Source: Streptosporangium lutulentum (GTDB taxonomy: Bacteria; Actinomycetota; Actinomycetes; Streptosporangiales; Streptosporangiaceae). Taken from it: a DNA stretch of 64,000 nucleotides. The stretch is from NCBI RefSeq assembly GCF_030811455.1, contig NZ_JAUSQU010000001.1, forward strand, positions 8,928,001-8,992,000. The letters run 5' to 3'. Shown here in pieces: positions 1 through 8,310 of this stretch. Position 1 is the stretch's first letter; each line of letters starts with the position of its first letter. The notes under the pieces are model-generated. The model was not told where the DNA came from and searched no databases. It saw only the letters and a list, made by a program, of their open reading frames with translations. The translations under genes were made by a program, and so were the position numbers.

Positions 1-572
1 GCCCGCTCCTCCTCCCGGCTGTAGAGCCGGGGAAGCATGATCACTGAGATCACCACGCCGATCGCCACCGGCACGGAGAACGACCAGGCCAGATCCACCC
101 CGAGCGCGCTGAAAGCGGAGTTGAACCCGGCGCCCAGCATCGAGCCGACGCTCCACACCGCGTGGAAACCGGTCAGCACGCTCATGCCGTACCGGCGCTC
201 GACCGCGACCGCCTGCATGTTCATCGCCGCGTCCACCGCTCCGACGAACAGGCCGAACGCGGCGCTGAGCGCGTACAGCCCGGCGAGCTGGCCGTTCCAG
301 CCCGAGAGGATCACCGTGACGCAGACGCCCACCTGGGAGATCCGCAGGATCGGGCGGCTGCCGTACCTCCCCGCCAGCAGACCGGCGACGGCGCTCCCGA
401 CGCCGGCGATCACCGGTACGAGCAGCAGGACCAGGGTGAGGTCGCCGTCGCTCAGTCCGAACCTGTGCTGCAGGTCGATCACATGGGTGAGCAGAGTGGC
501 GAAGCAGAGGCCCTGGACGAAGAACACCGCCCAGGTCGCCACCCGGGCTTGCGTGTCACGTGGGGTCGGCAC
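1..572 (-). CDS. MFS transporter, C-terminus cut by window edge
   Basis: The minus-strand frame is open from the left edge and encodes a hydrophobic protein of which about 190 N-terminal residues are visible. At least five membrane helices can be seen, with the loop sequence GRYGSRPILRISQVG between helices 2 and 3, which resembles the major facilitator A-motif, and a helix containing GLFVGAVDAAMNMQAVAVERR typical of sugar/multidrug MFS permeases. I chose GTG at 572 because GGAGG lies 5 nt upstream (578-582); ATG at 590 is in frame but has no ribosome site. The substrate cannot be told. It is divergent from the DUF1707 gene. Confidence 0.8.
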   Translation of the reverse strand, partial: MPTPRDTQARVATWAVFFVQGLCFATLLTHVIDLQHRFGLSDGDLTLVLLLVPVIAGVGSAVAGLLAGRYGSRPILRISQVGVCVTVILSGWNGQLAGLYALSAAFGLFVGAVDAAMNMQAVAVERRYGMSVLTGFHAVWSVGSMLGAGFNSAFSALGVDLAWSFSVPVAIGVVISVIMLPRLYSREEER

Positions 573-782
573 CACGACCTCCAAGAACATGAGGGGGGTT
601 CAAGTTCTCGTCAGGGTATGGGCGTGGTCTTCGAGGGTCAATGATCGGTTACCTGGTGGTTTCGCCGGAGACCGTCCGTGGAGCCGGAGCAGGCTCATGG
701 GGCCGTCGCCTTGCGTGAACAGGCGGACATGTCGGCGACCTCACGGCACCTCTGAGGCTGGGGCAGGGATTATCGTCAAAGG

Positions 783-1385
783 GTGGACAGTCACTGGCCC
801 CCGGTCGTTCGTAACCACGCCTCCCAGCCCCGTCCCGGCGATCTGCGGGCAGGGGACACCGACCGTGAGCGGGTGGCCGTGGTGCTGGGCGACGCCCTCG
901 CCGACGGGCGGCTGAACCACGAGGAGCACGAGGAACGGCTCGCGGCGCTCTACCGCGCCCGCACCCTGGGAGAGCTCACCGCCTTCACCGCCGACCTGCT
1001 CCCGCCCGAGGCCCAGCCGTTGCAGATCGACGTCCAGCCGGTGATGGCGTTCTTCGGCTCGGAGAAGCGCTCGGGACGATGGGTGGTGCCCACCCGGTTC
1101 TCCGCCACCGCGATCTGTGCCAACGTCACGCTCGATCTGCGCGAGGCACTGCTCCAGACCAGCCATGTGACCCTCCAGGTCACCGTGATGGCCGGAACCC
1201 TCACGCTGATCGTCCCGGAGGGCGTCCGGATCGAGATGCACACCTCCGGCTTCATGGCGGGCAAGACGAACCAGGCCCTGCCCGCCCCCGAGGGGCCGGT
1301 CATCGAGGTCACAGGACTCATCACGATGGGCAGCGTCGTCGCCAAGAATCCCAAGCGCCCCCGCCGCTCCTGGTTCCGCCGCTGA
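783..1385 (+). CDS. DUF1707 domain-containing protein
   Basis: A 200-residue soluble protein. Residues about 19-70 match the actinobacterial DUF1707 domain (RAGDTDRERVAVVLGDALADG, then HEEHEERL...LGELTAFTADL). The C-terminal 100 residues are beta-rich (VTVMAGTLTLIVPEGVRIEM) and resemble the cell-wall-active antibiotic response (LiaF-type) C-terminal fold often found after DUF1707. No membrane helix is predicted, so it is probably cytosolic or membrane-peripheral. The GTG start lacks a clear ribosome site, but TATCGT at 771-776 lies 6 nt upstream, so a leaderless transcript is possible. Its function is not established. Confidence 0.75.
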   Translation: MDSHWPPVVRNHASQPRPGDLRAGDTDRERVAVVLGDALADGRLNHEEHEERLAALYRARTLGELTAFTADLLPPEAQPLQIDVQPVMAFFGSEKRSGRWVVPTRFSATAICANVTLDLREALLQTSHVTLQVTVMAGTLTLIVPEGVRIEMHTSGFMAGKTNQALPAPEGPVIEVTGLITMGSVVAKNPKRPRRSWFRR

Positions 1386-1411
1386 CCGGCGCCGTCTCGG
1401 GCGGTGCCGTC

Positions 1412-2458
1412 TCAGCTGGCGCTGTCGAAGTTGATCGCGCTGTAGGCGCGCAGCTTCCAGAGCTGGTGCTCGCTCTCGATCTTGCGGATCGTCCCGGAAC
1501 GGCCCCGCATGACCAGCGAGCTGGTGACGGCGCGTCCACCGCGGTAGCGGACGCCCTGCATGAGCTCACCGTCGGTGATCCCGGTGGCCGCGAAGAACAC
1601 GTCGTCGGACCTGACCAGGTCGTCGGTGCTCAGCGTGGCGTCGAGGTCGAGGCCCGCGTCCAGCGCCCGGCGGCGTTCGGCGTCGTCCTGAGGCCACAAC
1701 CTGCCCTGGATGACGCCGCCCAGGCACTTGAGCGCGCAGGCCGCGATGATGCCCTCGGGGGTGCCGCCGACGCCGAGCATCAGGTCCACACCGGTGCCCA
1801 TGCGGGCCGCCATGATCGCACCGGCCACGTCGCCGTCGGTGATGAGCCTGATCCGCGCGCCGGTCTCCCGGATCTCCCTGATGATCTTCTCGTGACGGGG
1901 GCGGTCCAGAACGACCACGGTCACGTCCGAGGGCGCGCCTCCCTTGGCTCGCGCCACCGCGGAGATGTTGTCGGCCACCGGCGCGTTGATGTCCACCGAC
2001 GAGGCGGCCTCGGGGCCGGTGACCAGCTTGTCCATGTAGAAAACGGCCGACGGGTCGTACATCGAGCCACGCTCGCTGACCGCGATGACCGAGATGCCGT
2101 TGGGCATGCCGAGCGCGGTGAGCCGGGTGCCGTCGATCGGGTCCACCGCCACGTCGCACTGGGCGCCGCTGCCGTCACCGACCTGCTCGCCGTTGTAGAG
2201 CATCGGCGCGTTGTCCTTCTCGCCCTCGCCGATCACCACCACGCCGTTCATCGACACCGTGTTGATCAATTGGCGCATCGCGTTCACCGCGGCGCCGTCC
2301 GCGCCGTTCTTGTCACCGCGCCCTACCCAGCGAGCCCCGGCCATCGCGGCCGCCTCGGTGACGCGGACCAGTTCGAGGGCAAGGTTGCGATCAGGCGCGA
2401 GGTCACCCGTTGCGAGCTCGGCGGGAACGGACGTCTGGTCGGAAGTCTGATCGGACAT
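1412..2458 (-). CDS. glpX: class II fructose-1,6-bisphosphatase
   Basis: A 348-aa GlpX-type FBPase, the usual length for the family, which hydrolyses fructose-1,6-bisphosphate to fructose-6-phosphate in gluconeogenesis. Metal and substrate motifs are intact: GEGEKD at 77-82 and DPIDGT at 106-111, with Gly-rich loops ([12 protein letters not shown]) near the active site. In many actinobacteria this is the only FBPase. A GAGGGG stretch lies about 10 nt before the ATG. It diverges from a TetR gene across 82 bp, and the nearby DUF4245 gene mirrors the M. tuberculosis Rv1099c-Rv1100 arrangement. Confidence 0.95.
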   Translation of the reverse strand: MSDQTSDQTSVPAELATGDLAPDRNLALELVRVTEAAAMAGARWVGRGDKNGADGAAVNAMRQLINTVSMNGVVVIGEGEKDNAPMLYNGEQVGDGSGAQCDVAVDPIDGTRLTALGMPNGISVIAVSERGSMYDPSAVFYMDKLVTGPEAASSVDINAPVADNISAVARAKGGAPSDVTVVVLDRPRHEKIIREIRETGARIRLITDGDVAGAIMAARMGTGVDLMLGVGGTPEGIIAACALKCLGGVIQGRLWPQDDAERRRALDAGLDLDATLSTDDLVRSDDVFFAATGITDGELMQGVRYRGGRAVTSSLVMRGRSGTIRKIESEHQLWKLRAYSAINFDSAS

Positions 2459-2540
2459 GGTGAGGAACCCCTCTCATGGATTACTCCAACGATCGTAGTT
2501 GCCCCCCTCTTACCGGCTGCCGGGGGATAATGTGCCCACC

Positions 2541-3146
2541 ATGAGCAGCGACACCGAACGGCTGGTGACGGGCGTGACTGCACGGATCTCCGAGCGGGGC
2601 GCCGCCACACGCGTCGCACTTCTCACGGCGGCCAGGGAGGTCTTCGTCACGAACGGCTTCGCGGAGGCCGGAGTGACCGACGTGGTCTCCCGCGCCGGAG
2701 CGAGCGTCGGCAGCCTGTACCACCACTTCTCCGGCAAGGCCGATCTCTACCTGACGCTGTTCGACGAATTCCAGATCCGGCAGACCCAGCGGACCAAGCA
2801 GGCGGTCCAGGCGGTCCGGGCCGAGGGCGAGACCGACCCGATGCGGCTGTTCGTCGCCGGGGCCCGCGCCTACCTGGAGGGTTGCCTGGCCGAGCGGGAG
2901 ATCTCCGCGCTGTTCCTGCGCGGTGACGGGCCGCCGGGGTTCGAGGTCATCATGCGCGACCGGCTGCGCCAGTGGGCCAAGCGCAACGCCGCCCTGTTCG
3001 AGGGCGACGAGGGCGCTCTGGTCGTGGTCCTCACCGGTGCGCTCGCCGCGGCCGTCTCCGAGGTCGCCCTGTCCGAAGACGAGGACGCCTCGCGGGTTCT
3101 GGTCGAAGACGTGCTGGTCATCATCGGACAGATCCGCCGCCCCTGA
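2541..3146 (+). CDS. TetR/AcrR family transcriptional regulator
   Basis: About 201 residues. The N-terminal DNA-binding domain shows the classic TetR pattern: RVALLTAAREVFVTNGF followed by the recognition region VVSRAGASVGSLYHHFSGKADLY. The C-terminal 140 residues are helical ligand-binding sequence without recognisable ligand signature. ATG 2541 was chosen; GTG 2532 in the same frame sits closer to a G-rich ribosome site and is an alternative. It diverges from glpX, so it may control itself or glpX, but no convincing operator was found in the 82-bp gap. Confidence 0.88.
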   Translation: MSSDTERLVTGVTARISERGAATRVALLTAAREVFVTNGFAEAGVTDVVSRAGASVGSLYHHFSGKADLYLTLFDEFQIRQTQRTKQAVQAVRAEGETDPMRLFVAGARAYLEGCLAEREISALFLRGDGPPGFEVIMRDRLRQWAKRNAALFEGDEGALVVVLTGALAAAVSEVALSEDEDASRVLVEDVLVIIGQIRRP

Positions 3147-3248
3147 GGGCGCTCCCGGTGGTCAGCCCGTGGACGCGCCGGTCGCCAACGGGAAGATCGG
3201 CAACCCCTGGGGCCGGCCCGCGCCCCCGTATCGATAGGCTTGACAGTC

Positions 3249-3797
3249 GTGCAAAAGTTCACTCAGGGTTTCTACGGCTATGTGGTCGCGGTGCTGGTCT
3301 GCCTGGGCGGCGTCGGCCTCTTCCTGCTGATCACGCCGCAGAGCAAGACCGAGCACATACCCAGCGTCAACTTCTCGATCGACGTGGCCAACATGCGCCA
3401 CATGGCGCCCTACCAGGTCTGGTCACCCGAGCCGGTGCCCGCCGGATGGATCCCGACCAGTTCGCAGGCCACGAACCAGAAGGGCGTGGTGACCTGGAGG
3501 CTCGGTTTCGCCACCGCCAAGCGCGCCGACGCCGAGCGCTCGCACGTGATGCTCGCCCAGAGCGACGAGAAGCCCGCGGCCGAGTACGCCAACCGGATGG
3601 CCAACACCAGCGAGGTCACCGGCAACGTCCAGATCAGCGGTGTGACCTGGCAGCAACGCTTCCGTAAGGACAAGAACCAGCGTTCTCTCGTACGGCTCCT
3701 GCCCGGCGTCACGATCGTCGTCACCGGAACCGGCCAGTGGGACGAGTTGTCCGCCCTGGCCGGATCTCTCAAGGAGCGGTCGAAGCTCACTTCTTGA
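3249..3797 (+). CDS. DUF4245 domain-containing membrane protein
   Basis: About 182 residues. One N-terminal membrane helix (YVVAVLVCLGGVGLFLLI) is followed by a roughly 140-residue extracytoplasmic domain typical of DUF4245 (PYQVWSPEPVPAGWIPTS; NVQISGVTWQQRF). Family function is unknown. It sits near glpX as Rv1100 does in M. tuberculosis, which supports the assignment. GTG 3249 is preferred over TTG 3240 in the same frame; neither has a strong ribosome site. Confidence 0.82.
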   Translation: MQKFTQGFYGYVVAVLVCLGGVGLFLLITPQSKTEHIPSVNFSIDVANMRHMAPYQVWSPEPVPAGWIPTSSQATNQKGVVTWRLGFATAKRADAERSHVMLAQSDEKPAAEYANRMANTSEVTGNVQISGVTWQQRFRKDKNQRSLVRLLPGVTIVVTGTGQWDELSALAGSLKERSKLTS

Positions 3798-3937
3798 TCG
3801 GCTCTCCGGCGTCCTCTCGTAGGTGACCCGTCGCCTTCGCGTGGAGCGAACCGGCACCTTCGCCCCGCCCGGCCGGGACTCCGGCGCCGTCCGCGACCCG
3901 TTCGGCCCCGACACCGCGAGGAGGACCGGTACGGGAA

Positions 3938-4840
3938 TCAGGGGTGAGCCGGTCGCGTCGTGTCGCCGGCCGCTCGGACGAACTCGCGCAGGCGTCCGCT
4001 GGTGTTGGTGGTGAGCCAGATGGGGCCCCAGCGGATGGGTGTGGCGTCGTGGAGGGGAATGTAGGCGATGTCGGGGCGGGGGTAGAAGCGGGCGGCGTGT
4101 TCGCCGACGGGGAAGACGCCCTGGCCGGCGGCGATGAGGGCGAGGGCCTCGCCGAAACTCGCCGCGCGGGGGCCCTGGGGGACGGGTGTGCCGTCGGCGG
4201 CGCGCGACGGGGTGCGGTCGGTCTGGAACCTGTGCGGGATGTCGGAGGGCACCTGGATGAGGGGATGGTCGGCGAGCGCCGTCACTGATATCGCGTCCTT
4301 TCCGGCCAGGACGTGACCGGCCGGGACCGCCAGGAGACGAGGCTCGGACGCCAGCACCGGGCCCGCGGTCAGGCCGGGCTGAGCGGCGAACAGGACGTCG
4401 GTGATCTGGACGTCGATGTCGCCGTCGAGCAGCCGGGAGACGGTGTCGTGCCACTGCGTCTCGTGGATGTGCACCTCGCAGTCGGGGTGGCGGGCGGCGA
4501 ACACCGCGACGGCCTTGAGCAGGAGCTGGCCGGCGAGCGCGCCGAGGAACCCCACTCGCAGCACCCCGGTGACGCCCTTGCCCGCGTCGACCGCCCGCTG
4601 GAAGGCGTCCTGAATGCCTTCCACATGCGGCCGCAGGTCGTCGGCCAGCCGGGCGCCCAGCGGGGTCAGCCGGACCTGGCGGCTGGTCCGCTCGAACAGC
4701 GGTGCGCCGACCAGCCGCTCCATCTTCTTGATCGTCTGGCTGACCCGTCCCGGGGTGAGCCCCAGGCGCTCGGCCGTGCGGCCGAAGTGCAGTTCGCCGG
4801 AGAGCGTGAGGAAGGTCTGGATCTCCTGCTGTTCCAGCAC
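3938..4840 (-). CDS. LysR family transcriptional regulator
   Basis: A 300-aa LTTR. The winged HTH occupies residues 1-60 (TFLTLSGELHFGRTAERLGL, QTIKKMERLVGAPLFERTSR), followed by a periplasmic-binding-protein-like effector domain (GVLRVGFLGALAGQLLL; EVHIHETQWHDTVSRLLDGD). Subgroup features (E-I-Q-T-F start, GRVSQTIKKMERL) match actinobacterial LysR proteins next to reductases and hydrolases. It is divergent from the RibD-like reductase gene 116 bp away, so the reductase/hydrolase pair is the likely target. The ligand is unknown. Confidence 0.9.
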   Translation of the reverse strand: MLEQQEIQTFLTLSGELHFGRTAERLGLTPGRVSQTIKKMERLVGAPLFERTSRQVRLTPLGARLADDLRPHVEGIQDAFQRAVDAGKGVTGVLRVGFLGALAGQLLLKAVAVFAARHPDCEVHIHETQWHDTVSRLLDGDIDVQITDVLFAAQPGLTAGPVLASEPRLLAVPAGHVLAGKDAISVTALADHPLIQVPSDIPHRFQTDRTPSRAADGTPVPQGPRAASFGEALALIAAGQGVFPVGEHAARFYPRPDIAYIPLHDATPIRWGPIWLTTNTSGRLREFVRAAGDTTRPAHP

Positions 4841-4956
4841 CGCGTCCCCGATCGTTGAGTCCCGCTAATCGCCGCTTCACCGATCACGCGTTGATGCAGG
4901 TCAGTCTGCCGCGCCATCGTTGACGACCAGCGACGCATGATAACGAAAGAGGCCGA

Positions 4957-5502
4957 ATGACCGCGAAACGGAAGATCGTGTCCGGGCTGTTCATCTCGCT
5001 GGACGGGGTCGTGGGGGCACCGGAAACCTGGCATTTCCCATACCTGAACGAGGAGATGGACGCGGCGGTGGGCACGATGCACGCCGAGGCCGACACCCTG
5101 CTCCTGGGCCGGGTGACCTACGAGGCGTTCGCCGCGGTCTGGCCGCACCAGACCGGCGCGCTCGCCGATCGGATCAACGGCCTGCCGAAGGTGGTCGTCT
5201 CGACCACCTTGAACAAGGCGGACTGGGCGAACTCGACCCTGCTGGACGGCGACGTCGTCACCGCTCTCACGGAGGCCAAGCGGTGGCCCGGCGGGACCAT
5301 CAACCTGTCCGGCAGCATCACCTTGACCCGCGCGCTGCTGGAGGCCGGGCTCATCGACGAGCTTCGCCTCCTGGTCCACCCGGTCGTGCTCGGCACCGGA
5401 CAGCGACTCTTCCCCGAGGGCACCGGCCGGGTGCCGCTCAAGCTCGTCCGGTCCGACACGTTCTCCACCGGCGTCATGGACCTGACCTACCGGCCGGTCT
5501 GA
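4957..5502 (+). CDS. dihydrofolate reductase family (RibD C-terminal-like) protein
   Basis: A 181-aa protein of the RibD_C / DHFR-like fold, with KIVSGLFISLDGVVGAPE at the start, DTLLLGRVTYEAFAAVWP around residue 50 and the C-terminal GTGQRLFPEG motif. These proteins are NADPH-dependent reductases of unknown substrate; it is not the housekeeping FolA. GAGG lies 4 nt before the ATG. An alpha/beta hydrolase gene follows 38 bp downstream on the same strand, suggesting a two-gene operon under the divergent LysR. Confidence 0.88.
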   Translation: MTAKRKIVSGLFISLDGVVGAPETWHFPYLNEEMDAAVGTMHAEADTLLLGRVTYEAFAAVWPHQTGALADRINGLPKVVVSTTLNKADWANSTLLDGDVVTALTEAKRWPGGTINLSGSITLTRALLEAGLIDELRLLVHPVVLGTGQRLFPEGTGRVPLKLVRSDTFSTGVMDLTYRPV

Positions 5503-5540
5503 ACCTCACCCGCATCACCGATCACCATGAACGGAAGACC

Positions 5541-6398
5541 ATGCACGACGTCACCACCCGCAACCTCCCGCTCCCCGGGGCGAATCTGCACTACGAGGTC
5601 AGCGGCTCCGGGCCGCTGCTGCTCATGATCCCGGGCGCGCCCGCCGACGCCGGGGCACTGGCCGGACTCGCCGCCGTGCTGTCCGACCGGTACACCGTCG
5701 TCGCCTATGACCAGCGCGGCCTGTCCCGCAGTACGCTGACCGGCCCCGCCGCCGACCAGGACGTCGCCGTCTTCGCCGAGGACGCGCACCTGCTGCTCGC
5801 CGCGCTCGGCGCAGGACCCGCCTACGTCCTGGGCAACAGCGGCGGCGCGCTCACCGCCCTGGACCTCGCCGCCCGCCACCCCGAGCAGGTCCGGGCCCTG
5901 ATCGTGCACGAGCCGCCGATCCCCGAGCTCCTGCCCGACCGCGACCACTGGCGGGCCGTGTTCCAGGACGTCCGCGACACCTACGGTGCCGAAGGGCCGG
6001 ACGCCGCGATGCGGAAGTTCCTCGTCACCGTCGAGGGCGAGGCCGGCGGCCCTCCGCAGATGCCCGACTTCTCCCAAATGCCGCCCGAGATGCTGGCGAT
6101 GATGGGCCGCATCCAGCAGAACATCGGCTTCTTCCTCGCCCACGTCCTGCTACCCGTGCTGCGTTTCACCCCGGACCTCACCGCGTTCCGCACGGCCGCC
6201 ACGCGGATCGCCGTCGGTGTCGGGGCCGCCTCACCCGACGGTGTCCCCCTCCGCTGCGCCCACGAGCTCGCCAAGCACCTCGACGTCAAGCCGATCGAGT
6301 TCCCCGGCGACCACCAGGGTCTCGCCCTCGACCCCGCCACCAGCGCCGCGATCATCCACGACACCTTCACCCGCATCGCCGGGGAGACGCGACCGTAA
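5541..6398 (+). CDS. alpha/beta fold hydrolase
   Basis: A 285-aa single-domain hydrolase. It has the oxyanion region MIPGAPADAG, a strand-turn YDQRGLSRS, the nucleophile elbow GNSGG with Ser100, and a C-terminal GDHQG carrying the likely catalytic His. No signal peptide is present, so it is cytosolic. The ATG has GGAAG 5 nt upstream and follows the RibD-like gene by 38 bp. Substrate is unknown; esterase or epoxide-hydrolase-like activity are both possible. Confidence 0.88.
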   Translation: MHDVTTRNLPLPGANLHYEVSGSGPLLLMIPGAPADAGALAGLAAVLSDRYTVVAYDQRGLSRSTLTGPAADQDVAVFAEDAHLLLAALGAGPAYVLGNSGGALTALDLAARHPEQVRALIVHEPPIPELLPDRDHWRAVFQDVRDTYGAEGPDAAMRKFLVTVEGEAGGPPQMPDFSQMPPEMLAMMGRIQQNIGFFLAHVLLPVLRFTPDLTAFRTAATRIAVGVGAASPDGVPLRCAHELAKHLDVKPIEFPGDHQGLALDPATSAAIIHDTFTRIAGETRP

Positions 6399-6433
6399 GG
6401 GTGTAAGGGTCTTCGAGGCGGCGAAGGCCGGCC

Positions 6434-6592
6434 CTGACGACAGCCACGAGCCTGCTCGCCCCGCGCGTGTCCGACCTGGAAGGCTCGATCACTTTCTCCT
6501 CCGAGCTGTTCGGCGCCGAGCCGGCCAGGTGCCGGCTCGGCCACGCCGAGGCCGGCGCCATCGCCGGGCCCTCGCCCAAGCTCGCCCCTGGA
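6434..6592 (+). pseudogene. decayed glyoxalase/VOC (CadI-type) gene fragment
   Basis: Frame 2 reads LAPRVSDLEGSITFSSELFG then AEPARCRLGH, which closely tracks the N-terminal part of CadI/ArsI-type VOC proteins (RVSDLEASIAFYSKLFG..EPAKRRPGYANFAI). The similarity stops after about 45 codons, no start codon or ribosome site is in place, and the frame ends at a T-tract (TTTTTTTAA). It looks like the 5' remnant of a lost gene. The evidence is pattern recognition only. Confidence 0.4.
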
Positions 6593-6687
6593 AAATTCGG
6601 CGCTTCCCCCTTATGGCGATGTTTCCCCTTTTTTTAAGGGTGCTGAGTAAGTAGTTTCTGATGAGGGTCAGAAGAGGGGAGAGCACC

Positions 6688-7299
6688 ATGAAAGCCATCG
6701 CTGCCGGTGTGCCGGCGGTGCTGCTTGTCGTGTCACTCGCCGCGGGATGCGGCGGATCCCCGTCGGAGCACGCGCACCACCCGCCGGCGCCGAGCGGCCA
6801 GAGCGCCGCGTCCCCGTCCGCGCCCGTGTCCTCGCCCGCGTCGACGAGCATGCCGTCCGGGACCTTCAACGCCACCGACGTCGCCTGGATGCAGCTCATG
6901 ATCCCGATGGACGAGCAGCTGCTGACCATGCTGGAGCTGGCCCCGAAGCGGACCTCGAACCCCGAGGTCACGCGACTGGCCGAGCGGTTCGCCGCCGATC
7001 ATCGCGCCGAACTCCTGCGACTGCGCGAGCTGCTGGACCGGTCGGGCGCGCCCACGACCAACGTGCACGAGGGGCACGACATGCCGGGCATGGTCACCGC
7101 CGAGGACCTTCGCGTCATCGACCGGACGACGGGCGCGGCGTTCGACCGGCTCTTCGCCAAGAACATGCGCGAGCACCTGGAGCAGGGAGTCCTGCTGTCC
7201 CGCGGGGTGCGGGGATCGGGGGCCGATCAAGGCACCAGGGAACTCGCGGGGAGCATCGAGAAGACCCGGGCCGCCCAGCTCGACCGGCTCGACGGGTGA
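6688..7299 (+). CDS. DUF305 domain lipoprotein
   Basis: 203 aa. The N-terminus is a lipoprotein signal peptide with lipobox LAAGC, so the mature protein is probably anchored outside the membrane. After a Ser/Pro/Ala linker, residues about 55-200 form a DUF305 helical domain (FNATDVAWMQLMIPMDEQLL ... SNPEVTRLAERFAADHRAEL). In most DUF305 proteins the first helix carries MMIPHHQQA; here the two His are replaced by Met-Asp, so any metal site is altered. GAGGGGAG precedes the ATG. A strong hairpin follows at 7302-7327. Confidence 0.87.
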   Translation: MKAIAAGVPAVLLVVSLAAGCGGSPSEHAHHPPAPSGQSAASPSAPVSSPASTSMPSGTFNATDVAWMQLMIPMDEQLLTMLELAPKRTSNPEVTRLAERFAADHRAELLRLRELLDRSGAPTTNVHEGHDMPGMVTAEDLRVIDRTTGAAFDRLFAKNMREHLEQGVLLSRGVRGSGADQGTRELAGSIEKTRAAQLDRLDG

Positions 7300-7301
7300 G
7301 G

Positions 7302-7327
7302 GGTCAGGGCGGTCGCCCGCCCTGACC
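7302..7327 (+). terminator. hairpin terminator after DUF305 gene
   Basis: GGTCAGGGCGG and CCGCCCTGACC form a perfect 11-bp stem with loop TCGC, starting 2 nt after the stop codon. There is no U-tract, which is common in high-GC actinomycetes. Confidence 0.7.
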
Positions 7328-7410
7328 GGCTGGAACTCGATGATCCGAACCTCCCCGGCCGGAACCCGTCCGCCTAGAGAGAAGCGCCTTCCCGGCCGGA
7401 AGACAACCCC

Positions 7411-7650
7411 CTAGAAGGGAGCGTCTCCCAAGGGGTCGGGTTGCCGGCGCTGGGCCATGGCCGCCGCGAGCTTCACCCGGGCACCCTGGAGCCACTCCTC
7501 GCAGAGCGCGGCCAGCTTCTCGCCGCGCTCCCAGAGCTCGATCGACTCTTCCAGGGTGAGCCCTCCCGCCTCAAGACGGCGGACCACCTCGGCCAGCTCC
7601 TCGCGCGCCTGCTCATATGACGGTGTCTTCTCGGACTTCTCATCGGCCAC
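7411..7650 (-). CDS. xseB: exodeoxyribonuclease VII small subunit
   Basis: 79 aa, the standard size. The conserved core SYEQAREELAEVVRRLEAGG followed by LTLEESIELWERGEKLAALCEEWL is the XseB coiled-coil signature. It partners XseA to form the ssDNA exonuclease ExoVII. A GNAT gene on the opposite strand separates it from xseA, so the two subunits are not in one uninterrupted operon here. Confidence 0.95.
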   Translation of the reverse strand: MADEKSEKTPSYEQAREELAEVVRRLEAGGLTLEESIELWERGEKLAALCEEWLQGARVKLAAAMAQRRQPDPLGDAPF

Positions 7651-7713
7651 ATCCCCACCCTAGGGTCATAGGCCGACAGGCGCTCCCGTTCGACGGCCTG
7701 CGAAACTGCGTGG

Positions 7714-8184
7714 ATGAGTGTTCGTGGCGCGACCCTCCAGGACATCCCCGAGTTGGTCCGCCTCCGTGAGATCCTGGCCGATCGCATGGCCCAGGACGGC
7801 AGCTACCCGATCGAGAGCCAGTGGCAGGAGGCGTACGCCGAAAGCCTCAAGGACCGGCTGGACAGCCTCGACACGGCCGTTTACGTGGTGGACGCCTCCG
7901 GAGACGGGCTGGCCGCCTGCGGGATGGGCCTCATCTTCGAGCGGTTCCCCGGCCGGGATCTCCCCGACGGCCGCTACGGCTACATCCAGGGCATGACCAC
8001 CGACCCTCGCCATCGGCGCCGGGGACACAGCCGGTCCATCATGGCCTCGCTCCTGCAGTGGTACCGCGACAGCGGGATCCGCAAGGTGGACCTGCACGCG
8101 ACGTCCGACGGGGAGCCGCTGTACCGGGAGTTCGGCTTCGTCGACGACGACTACCCCTCCCTCACGTGGCGGGACCTCTCCTGA
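7714..8184 (+). CDS. GNAT family N-acetyltransferase
   Basis: 156 aa. It has GNAT-fold motifs: the N-terminal RGATLQDIPELVRLREILADR, an acetyl-CoA-binding region GMTTDPRHRRRGHSRSIMASL (the RRxGH loop is a variant of Q/RxxGxG/A), and the C-terminal LYREFGFVDDD. The substrate is unknown. It lies on the plus strand between xseB and xseA, which are on the minus strand, so it is probably an insertion into an ancestral xseBA pair. Confidence 0.87.
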   Translation: MSVRGATLQDIPELVRLREILADRMAQDGSYPIESQWQEAYAESLKDRLDSLDTAVYVVDASGDGLAACGMGLIFERFPGRDLPDGRYGYIQGMTTDPRHRRRGHSRSIMASLLQWYRDSGIRKVDLHATSDGEPLYREFGFVDDDYPSLTWRDLS

Positions 8185-8300
8185 CCGTCAATCCGCATGG
8201 CGGGATCGCCGCCGGTCGTCATCCACGTCGCGGAGAGCTCCTGACCGCCGTCCGCGCGGCGGAGCCCTCCTGACCGTCCTCCGCGCGGCGGGTTCGCCGG
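8183..8300 (+). repeat. degenerate short direct repeats after GNAT gene
   Basis: Three imperfect copies of a CTCCTGACCGtc..tCCGCgcGGCGG unit lie head to tail between the GNAT stop codon and xseA. Each copy contains a short GC-rich inverted repeat, so they may act as a combined terminator for the two converging genes. Confidence 0.4.
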
Positions 8301-8310
8301 CGGCCCCGGC

